This document shows, in pieces, positions 1 to 6,139 of a stretch of DNA of 7,879 nt. A program made the position numbers and the translations under genes. Numbering within the stretch: position 1 is the first letter of the stretch; each line of letters begins with the position of its first letter. A model generated the notes under the pieces. The model was not told the origin of the DNA. It worked only from the letters and a program-made list of their open reading frames with translations, and ran no database searches. The DNA comes from Bacteroidales bacterium (GTDB lineage: Bacteria; Bacteroidota; Bacteroidia; Bacteroidales; UBA12481), in NCBI GenBank assembly GCA_021160155.1, contig JAGHDB010000389.1, forward strand, positions 1 through 7,879, in the 5' to 3' direction.

Positions 1-52
1 GTTCTCTTTTTGTCAAGTTGCCTGGTTTTCAGACATTGACTGAATTTTATTG

Positions 53-60
53 TAATTTTA
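53..60 (+). promoter_or_regulatory. possible -7 box upstream of the acyl-CoA ligase gene
   Basis: TAATTTTA at 53-60 resembles the Bacteroidota -7 element TAnnTTTG except for its last base. It ends 19 bp before the ATG at 80. No clear TTTG lies 19-21 bp upstream; the nearest is a GGTTTTC stretch at 24-30. The 79 bases before the gene hold nothing else I can assign. This is a weak call on one half-site. Confidence 0.25.
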
Positions 61-79
61 TGCAGTTTAAGTACAGGAT

Positions 80-1738
80 ATGGAGAAAAAGATTTGGGAT
101 CAGCTAACGGTAAGGGATTTGATCTGGGAAAGTTTTGATCGTTTTACCACAGAACCGGCTTGTGGATTTGTAAACAACAGGGTGTATACTTACGGAGATG
201 TACGAAGTCATGTGGAGCAGGTTGCCTTTGCTTTTCGTAAGCTGGGGTTGGGTAAAGGTGACCGGGTAGCAATTCTCGGAAATAATTCACCACACTGGGT
301 GATTTCTTATTTTGCGATACTTTCATTAGGAATTATTGCAGTTCCGGTATTACCGGATTTTCATACGGATGAGATCCGGCACATCATGGAACATGCCGGT
401 GTGAATCTGTTGCTGATCAGTCAGCGTCAATTATCCAGGTTTACAGATGAAGAGCGACGGTCATTGCCGCGGATGATGCAACTGGATGATTTCTCAATAG
501 TTGCTTCGGGCACCTCTTCAACGGAGGAGACGAACGTTCTGTACGGCTCTTTCGATCCGATGGGAATTGCTGTTCAACCGGATGATTTGGCATCTATTAT
601 TTATACTTCAGGTACCACCGGATTCAGCAAAGGAGTGATGCTGACCCACCGGAGTCTGGTTGAGAATGTCAGGCAGTGTGCATTGATCGAGCCATTGGAG
701 AAGGGGGAGGTTTTTATTTCAATTCTTCCGTTATCTCATTCTCTTGAAAACACGGTAGGATGCCTGTTGCCGTTCAGCTTTGGTGCCATGACCCATTATC
801 TGGAGAAGCCGCCTACGGCATCGGTATTGGTACCGGCTCTGCAAAAAGTCCGCCCAACCTATATGTTAAGTGTTCCGTTGGTGATTGAAAAGATCTTTAA
901 ATCCCAGGTGAAGGGTAAATTTGAAAGTAAACGGATACTTCGGTTTTTATATGGCCTTACACCCGTCAGAAAAATTTTGCATCGCATAGCCGGTAAAAAA
1001 CTGATAGCCACTTTTGGCGGCCGGTTGAAATTTTTCGGTATTGGCGGAGCAAAACTGGATTATATGACCGAGCGTTTTTTGAAGGAGGCGCGATTTCCCT
1101 ATGCCATTGGATATGGTTTAACTGAAACAGCACCGTTGTTAAGCGGGGTGGGTGTGGCTGAGACAAGGTTTCAATCGGCCGGCCGGCCGGTTGACGGAGT
1201 GGAGATGAGAATCAATGAACCGGATCCCGAAACCGGCATTGGTGAAATCTGGGTACGGGGGGGTAATATCATGAAGGGTTATTACCGTGAGCCTGATATA
1301 ACCGGTCAGGTGCTTACTCCTGACGGCTGGTTCAGAACCGGGGACTTGGGTTTAATTGACCGGGATGGATTTCTATTCATTAAAGGCCGGTTGAAAAATG
1401 TGATCGTGGGAGCTTCGGGAGAGAATATTTATCCTGAAGAGATCGAATCGGTTATCAATCGGTTTCAATATGTTATGGAGTCATTGGTAATTAATCGGGG
1501 TGGAAAACTTGTGGCGCTGGTCAGGTTAAATTATGAAGAGTTGGAGCATCAATTTAAACAGATGAAAGCAGATGCCCACCGATTGATTGATGAGAAAGCA
1601 GAGCAATTGAAAAACGAGTTGCATCAATTTGTCAATGAGCGTGTAAACCGCTACTCAAGGATACAGATGATTTACATCCGGGAAGACCCTTTTGAAAAAA
1701 CTGCCACAAAAAAGATCAAACGGTTTCTTTATGAATGA
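80..1738 (+). CDS. AMP-dependent long-chain fatty-acyl-CoA ligase (ANL superfamily)
   Basis: The product should activate a fatty acid with ATP to an acyl-adenylate and pass it to coenzyme A, at the cytoplasmic face of the membrane, for lipid synthesis or fatty-acid use. The 552 residues match the usual length of bacterial enzymes of this family. The phosphate-binding loop YTSGTTGFSKG lies at about 175-185, the A5 motif YGLTE at 345-349, the TGD motif at 420-422 and the hinge region GRLKNVIVGASGENIYPEEI at about 436-455. The C-terminal lysine motif KTATKKIKR lies at 540-548; K545 aligns with the catalytic adenylation lysine, and the glycine usual just before it is lysine here. A helical stretch at about 485-525 is typical of the long-chain branch. 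ATG at 80 is chosen because the family N-terminus starts there; only a weak AGGA precedes it. The frame is intact. The exact acyl chain length is unknown; an acyl-ACP synthetase role is a less likely alternative. Confidence 0.93.
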   Translation: MEKKIWDQLTVRDLIWESFDRFTTEPACGFVNNRVYTYGDVRSHVEQVAFAFRKLGLGKGDRVAILGNNSPHWVISYFAILSLGIIAVPVLPDFHTDEIRHIMEHAGVNLLLISQRQLSRFTDEERRSLPRMMQLDDFSIVASGTSSTEETNVLYGSFDPMGIAVQPDDLASIIYTSGTTGFSKGVMLTHRSLVENVRQCALIEPLEKGEVFISILPLSHSLENTVGCLLPFSFGAMTHYLEKPPTASVLVPALQKVRPTYMLSVPLVIEKIFKSQVKGKFESKRILRFLYGLTPVRKILHRIAGKKLIATFGGRLKFFGIGGAKLDYMTERFLKEARFPYAIGYGLTETAPLLSGVGVAETRFQSAGRPVDGVEMRINEPDPETGIGEIWVRGGNIMKGYYREPDITGQVLTPDGWFRTGDLGLIDRDGFLFIKGRLKNVIVGASGENIYPEEIESVINRFQYVMESLVINRGGKLVALVRLNYEELEHQFKQMKADAHRLIDEKAEQLKNELHQFVNERVNRYSRIQMIYIREDPFEKTATKKIKRFLYE

Positions 1739-1785
1739 TTTACACGTTATTACATCGGGATCACGGGAGAAGTTGAAAATTTATA

Positions 1786-2697
1786 TCATCGGTGCACCAT
1801 ACGGTACAATCCCGGAATTACCAAGAGTGAAAGAAACATCGAGAGGCTCATTCCCCCAATCATGGAAATAGCTAATGGTTGAAGCATCTGTGCTCCTTCT
1901 CCCAGGGCAAGCGCCAATGGCAAAAATCCGAATATAGTGGCAATGGTGGTCATCAGTATGGGGCGCATACGCACGCGACTGGCCATCAACAGGGATTCAG
2001 AAACATCCGGATGGTCTTTCAGGTATTTCTCGGTATAATCAATCAGCAGAATGCCGTTATTAACCACTACACCCACGATCATGATCATTCCCATAAAAGC
2101 AGAGATATCCAATGGTATTTTGGTAATCCAGAGCATAAGAAAGACTCCGCTTACTGACAGCAATGTGCCGAGTAGTATTACTCCTGATGTCAGGAATGAC
2201 CTGAATTCAAACAGCAGGATCGTAAAGACCAGTAATATACCGAAGGCAAGGATCAGCAGTAAATTATTACCGAAAACTTTCAATACGATGGGTGCAATCT
2301 CTCCGCTCAAATCATTTAGCCGGTCAGGCAAAACCTGGAACAATTCGGGTTCCAGCCGTGGTTCGTAAGTTTTATCAAACTGTCGCAGATCGTTCATGAT
2401 CTCAAATGAGGAGCGTTTATGCTTCTCTTTCAGATTTATAACAAAATCCCCGTCGTTTGCATGGGTTCGCGGATGGGCGAGGCTCCGGCCGGTACGTAAC
2501 GAATAACTCTCAACCTCGGGCATTTCCATAATATGTTTGGCAATGCTTGACAGCATACTTTTGGTGCCTTCAATGGAACTGCCGGGTGGAGCAATATAAT
2601 CATGCACAATGGTGCCTTCATCCCACTCGGGGAGAAAACCACTGGGAATGTGGGTGTAAGAGTACACAGCTATACCACCGAACAGCAAGTGGAGGCC
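1786..2697 (-). pseudogene. RND efflux permease, C-terminal half with large internal deletion
   Basis: This is the second half of the inner-membrane RND pump whose first half lies at 2670-4082. The frame is open to a TGA at 1786-1788; the open frame with a nominal TTG start spans 1786-2688, but no real start is expected because this is the middle of a gene. Counting from 2688, it begins inside the seventh membrane helix and continues into the motif PSGFLPEWDEG (about 15-25), which is characteristic of the start of the second RND repeat. Porter sequence follows to KVFGNN (137-142). That is joined directly, in frame, to the hydrophobic LLLILAFGILL that normally opens the eighth membrane helix. 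Roughly 150-200 residues of porter and docking domain expected between these points are absent. The remaining membrane helices, including GVVVNNGILLIDYTEKY, run normally to the C-terminus. It could not form a normal periplasmic funnel. It ends 47 bp from the convergent ligase gene with no clear terminator between. Confidence 0.85.
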
Positions 2698-4082
2698 AGC
2701 GACCGGGGAAAAATACCGGCTACACCTGAAAGAAAAACCAGCGGAATGAAAACCACCAGCGTTGTAAGCGTGGCTCCCAGTAATGGAGGTATAATTTCTG
2801 AGGTGGCTTTAACCACGGCTTCTTTTTTAGTATGCCCCTCTTCCAGATAACGTTCAATATTTTCAATCACTACGATGGCATTATCCACCAGGATACCTAT
2901 TGCGGCAGCGAGACCTCCCAGGCTCATCAGATTCAGGTTCATCCCGATCATCCGGATAAAGATAAAGGAGATCAGCAGGGCCACAGGGATGATGAAAACA
3001 GTGATCAGTGTGATCCGTAATCTTCTTAGAAACAGCAGAAGAATTAAAAAGGTCAGTAAAGCTCCCAGAAAGATGGCATCCCTTACACTACCGATGGAAC
3101 GACGGATGAAGTCGGTCATGTCATACCATTTTCTGACTTCCACAGATCCGGGAATCACGCGGCTCAAATCATCCAATCGTTTGCCGACCTCTTTCATAAT
3201 GCTCACGGCATTGGTTCCGGGCTGTTTGATGATGGTAATCAGCACAGCCGGTTTCAGGTTGCTTTCACAGGCGATAAATGTTTCACGTAATGCCGGTTCA
3301 ACGGATGCAATATCAGAGAGATAGACCGGAGTGGGACCGTTACGTTCCACGATGGTATTTTTAATGTCATCGATTTTCAGAAACCGGTTATCCGCGATAT
3401 TCAGGTAGAGTTTGTTGGATTCATTCAGGCGACCCACATATTGAAGATTATTGGCACTTTTCAGTGCTTTTTCAACTTTCAGATAATCCAGGTGCAGGGC
3501 AGATAATTTTTGAGGATCGAGATTCACCCAATACTCCCGCTGGTGCCCGCCCATGATTTCCACATTATACACACCCGGAACACTGGCCAACTGGGGACGT
3601 ATGGTATAAATTTCCAAATCGCGCAACTGCATCAGATCCAGTTTGTCTGAGGTCAGGCTGTATCCGGCAATGGGATAGGTAGAAGTAGTAAACCGGCGGA
3701 CTTCAAGCTGGACGCCGGGTGGCAGTTCATGCTGGATTCCGCTGACCTGAGCCTGAACCAACTGGTAGGCTCTGAACATATCCTGATTCCATTCGAAATC
3801 GATATTTACCTCGGCTGAACCCCGACTGATGGATGCCCGTACGGTGCGTACCCCTTCAACCATCATCGCAGCCTCTTCAATTGGTTTGGCCACCTCTATT
3901 TCCATCTGCTTGATAGGAGCCAGGCCATAATCCACCATTACCGCAATACGCGGAAAAGTGGCATCCGGAAAAACACCTTCGGGGATTTTAAAAATAAAGT
4001 ATGTACCGATCAGTGCCAGAAAAAGTGCCATAAAGATCATGGCCCTTTTGTGAATGACTGCAAAACCTGATAATCCTTTCAT
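2670..4082 (-). pseudogene. RND efflux permease, N-terminal half (frameshifted)
   Basis: The family is a proton-driven trimeric exporter of the inner membrane. This 470-residue open frame covers the first half. It has membrane helix 1 at about 12-32, a full first porter and docking region to about 320, and helices 2-4 from about 335 to 410. The helix 4 motif GILVDNAIVVIENIERYLEEG (about 396-416) carries the proton-relay aspartate at about 400. After FLSGVAGIFPRSLA (about 450-463) the family sequence stops, and the frame runs into CCSVV and a TAG. The next frame then picks up in helix 7 of the second repeat, so the expected helices 5-6 and the linker are missing. The ATG at 4082 overlaps the TGA of the membrane fusion protein gene by four bases (ATGA), indicating translational coupling. 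The residues around the helix 4 aspartate look more like multidrug (HAE) than heavy-metal (HME) pumps; the substrate is unknown. Confidence 0.88.
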
Positions 4083-4606
4083 TGTACCGTTACCTCCATG
4101 CCATCGGTTAATGAATAGGATTTTTTCGTAGCTACTGACTCTCCTTCCTGTAACCCTGTAAGTACTTCAACCATCTGATCCTGTTTGATCCCTGTTGTAA
4201 TTTCTCTTTTACTGACCCGGTTGCCCTGTACTACAAAACAATAATATACTCCCTCCTCTTCAAGCAGGGCCGAACGGGGGATCGTGAGTGTTTCAGCATG
4301 TGTTTCACCCGCAAAATAGATCCTGACCATCATCCCCGGTCTGAAGCGCAGGGCAGTGTTATCCAGGTTCAGGCGTACCGGTATGGTTTGCCGCTCTTTG
4401 TTGACCTCTCCGCCAATGGCTTTAACCGGGAGCAGAAAAGGCTGGTCAAGATAATCCAGAAATATCACATGCAGGCGGTTGAGCTGACGCACACGATGCA
4501 AAAAACGGATGGGTAGATCAGCATAAATATCCAGGTGTTTGAGATCGGCAATCCGGACAATTGATTCTCCTTTGGCCACTACATCCCCGGTATGTTGGTA
4601 CACTAG
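4079..4606 (-). pseudogene. RND membrane fusion protein (periplasmic adaptor), C-terminal part only
   Basis: The adaptor links the RND permease to the outer-membrane channel across the periplasm. The surviving part, about 175 residues, begins in the second half of the lipoyl/biotinyl-like domain at VYQHTGDVVAKGE. It continues through the beta-barrel domain (HLDIYADLPIRF, then RFRPGMMVRIYF) and ends in the membrane-proximal domain (VSKREITTGI to GMEVTVQ). The signal peptide, the alpha-helical hairpin and the first half of the lipoyl domain are absent. The open frame extends to an ATG at 4747, but the first 48 or so residues of that frame are the TolC-like gene read out of frame and are not adaptor sequence. 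The stop codon overlaps the RND permease start as ATGA. Family members are usually about 330-400 residues. Confidence 0.85.
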
Positions 4607-4793
4607 GAATTGCATAAGTGGCTGCCAGTCTGGCATTTTGCTGTGCGGCATCCACGCGTGCATCGTCCGCTGTGAGCATATAGCTGAATTGTTGGGCGCG
4701 ATCGATACAATCACCAAGCGTAAGTACCGGATTCTGAGCGTGCACAAACGACCATCCGGCTTGCAGGACCAGAAAAATTATAAGTTTCTTCAC
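4602..4793 (-). pseudogene. TolC-family outer-membrane efflux protein, N-terminal stub
   Basis: TolC-family proteins form the outer-membrane channel of tripartite pumps. A GTG at 4793 opens a signal peptide, MKKLIIFLVLQAGWSFVHAQ, with likely cleavage after HAQ at 20. The family N-terminus follows: LTLGDCIDRAQQFS (about 24-37), which matches the L-T-L-x-x-C-I-x-x-A pattern, and the first helix DDARVDAAQQNARLAATYAIPS (about 43-64). Family sequence ends there. The frame continues for 27 out-of-frame residues, to 4518, over the adaptor gene. Only about 64 of an expected 420-480 residues remain, so no barrel or tunnel can form. The gene would be the first of the efflux operon. Confidence 0.75.
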
Positions 4794-4817
4794 AGTATTC
4801 CGGTTTATTGATGAAGA

Positions 4818-4825
4818 TAAAAGTA
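4818..4825 (-). promoter_or_regulatory. possible -7 box for the efflux operon
   Basis: On the minus strand this reads TACTTTTA, one base from the Bacteroidota -7 consensus TAnnTTTG. It is identical to the box in front of the small membrane protein gene at 6098-6105, within a shared GCTACTTTTA. It ends 24 bases before the GTG at 4793. I see no TTTG at the right distance upstream, so only half the promoter is supported. Confidence 0.35.
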
Positions 4826-4838
4826 GCGAACAATTCTG

Positions 4839-4860
4839 AAAAAAACCTGATTACGGTTTT
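4839..4860 (-). terminator. weak intrinsic terminator after the GTPase remnant
   Basis: Just past the TAA at 4864-4866, the minus strand reads AAAACC, a seven-base loop GTAATCA, then GGTTTT running into a T tract of seven. The stem is six pairs, only two of them G-C, so it is weak. Its position between the GTPase end and the efflux operon start is what a terminator would require. Confidence 0.4.
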
Positions 4861-4863
4861 GTG

Positions 4864-5622
4864 TTAATCAACAGATGTCTGCTTCAATGCATCCAGGTAT
4901 CGTTCATAATGTTTGCGGGGAGGTGTGAGCAGATTCTGCAGATCCGGATCAACTGTCGTAAGAATTTCCTGCATCTTTTTAATAATCGAATCTTTGCACC
5001 ACTGTTCATAGTGTCGGGTCATTCGTTGCAGGTTTCCTCTCCAATGGGCCAACTCATTTTGCATATCCCTGCTCATCTTCCGGCTGATTTCACCTGGATC
5101 CCGGTGAAACAGGATTTGCCTGATCCCGGTAAACCGGATCGGATACCGAATAGGGATAGATCCTGAAATCACGGTCGAACTCTTTTTTTAGTTCCGACCG
5201 GAGATACCGGATCATTTGCCCGGTTTCAGACTGACTCAGGAGGTCGGTTTTTGAAAGGATAATCCGGATATCGGGACTGAATTTTACGGCTTGTCTGATG
5301 AGCTGAATATCCTGTTTGGATAATGGTTGTGAAGTGCTGATAACCATCAGGGTCAGACCAACTTCGGGTAACCAGTCAAGGGTGGTTTGCGTGTTGTTTT
5401 CAGACGTGCTGTTTACGCCCGGGGTATCCATTAACCGGAGGTTACTTACGGGGAACAGATCCGGTGTTTGAATAATGGCCCGATGACCGCCACATTGACC
5501 GGTCCCGGTTCTTTTAGCAGGTTTTCAATAACCCGGATCTGGGGGTCAAGAGTGGTGATGTGATACTCGCGGCACAGGCCGGATAACTGCCTGAATTCCG
5601 TTTCCGCAGCAGGATAAGACAT
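4864..5622 (-). pseudogene. dynamin-like GTPase remnant lacking its P-loop
   Basis: The remnant lies in three pieces in shifting frames. Piece 1 runs from an ATG at 5622: a helical N-terminus leading to the strand PVNVAVIG, ending near 5479, where a G1 P-loop (GxxxxGKS) should follow. Instead the frame runs to a TAA at 5446-5448. Piece 2, in another frame from about 5476, carries the G3 motif LMDTPGVNS (from about 5431), the G4 motif LSKTDLL and IYPYSV at a G5-like position, and ends at a TGA at 5090-5092. Piece 3, in a third frame from about 5130 to 4866, is a helical, charged C-terminus (SRKMSRDMQNELAHWR onward). This order fits large GTPases of the dynamin-like group that act at membranes. 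The P-loop and switch I are gone, so nucleotide binding is lost. The total is also short for the group. An in-frame upstream ATG at 5637 is followed by a TGA at 5623-5625, so the true start is uncertain. Confidence 0.75.
5089..5139 (-). repeat. imperfect 24/27-bp tandem repeat inside the GTPase remnant
   Basis: On the minus strand, unit 1 (5139-5116, 24 bp) and unit 2 (5115-5089, 27 bp) lie end to end. They align as ATCC-G-TTT-ACCGGGATC-AGG-AA, with one substitution in the front part, two single-C gaps, and a short C versus TG difference near the end. The shift from GTPase piece 2 to piece 3 falls inside it. Confidence 0.6.
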
Positions 5623-5636
5623 TCAGGTCAGCGGCA

Positions 5637-5760
5637 TTAACGGATGATCCGGTTCAGGGAATCGGTCACTTTACGGTTCACTTCAACTTGAAGCGGCTCG
5701 TTGAACTTTAATTGGTTGAACAACTCCCGGGAAGTACGATACATGACCTTCCGGTTTTTT
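5637..5760 (-). pseudogene. out-of-frame C-terminal tail of the small membrane protein
   Basis: In the frame displaced from 5708-6082, an open stretch reads NRKVMYRTSRELFNQL onward to SLNRIIR and a TAA at 5637-5639. Its composition (basic and amphipathic helix, few cysteines) resembles a real protein end, while the in-frame alternative does not. The TAA overlaps an ATG (TAATG, ATG at 5637-5635) in the frame of the downstream GTPase piece 1, a typical operon junction. That supports this tail as the original end of the upstream gene. This is inference from reading frames only. Confidence 0.5.
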
Positions 5761-6082
5761 CTGTTACGTTGATCCCTGCCCTGTACTGGATATTTTTATA
5801 ATGTTCTAACAGTTGCAACTGTTCGGGACGGGTCACCACCTCTTCACCGTTGTCGGTGAAAATATCCCGGTAAAGTGAATCCAATACCGTAAACCGGTCG
5901 GCAGTTTCCAGCATAATGACTTGAAATGAACCATCTTTCTCCCCGGTTACCATCCGGTATTCCAGACGTCCGGCTTCTGTATGGGGTTTGCGGTTCTGGT
6001 AGAAGGTCCAGGCCAAAAATGCCAAAGCGAGAATCCAAATAAAAATCCGCGTTGATTTATTCGACGTTCTTTGTGCAACCAT
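5708..6082 (-). CDS. small single-pass membrane protein, unknown function (probably 3'-frameshifted)
   Basis: I do not recognise a family. From the ATG at 6082 there is a short basic N-terminus, a membrane helix at about 12-28 (IFIWILALAFLAWTFYQ) and a soluble part likely facing the periplasm, with no lipobox or cleavage site. As written, the protein is 124 residues. The last 15 (from about residue 110) are cysteine- and serine-rich and unlike the rest, because the frame appears to shift at A6 (5755-5760). One added A would give instead a 39-residue charged helical tail ending in SLNRIIR at 5637 and a 148-residue protein. A good promoter lies just upstream at 6098-6128. It sits between the beta-galactosidase and the GTPase remnant and may have been co-transcribed with the GTPase. 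Confidence 0.6.
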   Translation of the reverse strand: MVAQRTSNKSTRIFIWILALAFLAWTFYQNRKPHTEAGRLEYRMVTGEKDGSFQVIMLETADRFTVLDSLYRDIFTDNGEEVVTRPEQLQLLEHYKNIQYRAGINVTEKTGRSCIVLPGSCSTN

Positions 6083-6097
6083 GATCGTAATTTTTGT

Positions 6098-6128
6098 TAA
6101 AAGTAGCTACTGTGGAGCATATAACAAA
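6098..6128 (-). promoter_or_regulatory. Bacteroidota-type promoter for the small membrane protein gene
   Basis: On the minus strand, TTTG (6128-6125), a 19-bp spacer and TACTTTTA (6105-6098) match the Bacteroidota primary sigma layout TTTG-N19..21-TAnnTTTG, with one mismatch in the last base. The -7 box ends 15 bases before the ATG at 6082, giving a leader of about ten bases. It lies between the beta-galactosidase stop and the next gene, so the downstream genes need not depend on the galactosidase promoter. Confidence 0.6.
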
Positions 6129-6139
6129 GTAATATTCTC

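Noticed and set aside
1176..1190. GGCCGGCCGG run inside the ligase gene as a possible site or repeat.
   Set aside because: It encodes ordinary AGRPV residues in frame and is explained by codon use in a CCGG-rich gene.
1739..1785. Terminator between the convergent ligase and RND genes.
   Set aside because: I found no inverted repeat with a T tract on either strand in this gap.
1732..1869. A short plus-strand frame starting at ATG 1732, overlapping the ligase stop.
   Set aside because: More than half of it is antisense to the RND permease end, and its composition suggests no protein.
1879..2368. Plus-strand open frames, one with a histidine-rich YTHDHDHSHK stretch that looks like a metal-binding protein.
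   Set aside because: They are antisense to the RND permease C-terminal half, whose frame matches a known family throughout. The histidines come from the complement of conserved membrane-helix codons.
2832..3324. Plus-strand open frames rich in arginine and isoleucine.
   Set aside because: They are antisense to the RND permease N-terminal half and show no family features.
4602..4747. A novel N-terminal extension on the membrane fusion protein.
   Set aside because: These residues are the TolC-like gene read in a different frame, where the TolC signal peptide and first helix are recognisable.
4861..5166. A 101-residue plus-strand open frame.
   Set aside because: It lies opposite the helical C-terminus of the GTPase remnant; the minus strand has the coherent charged-helix composition.
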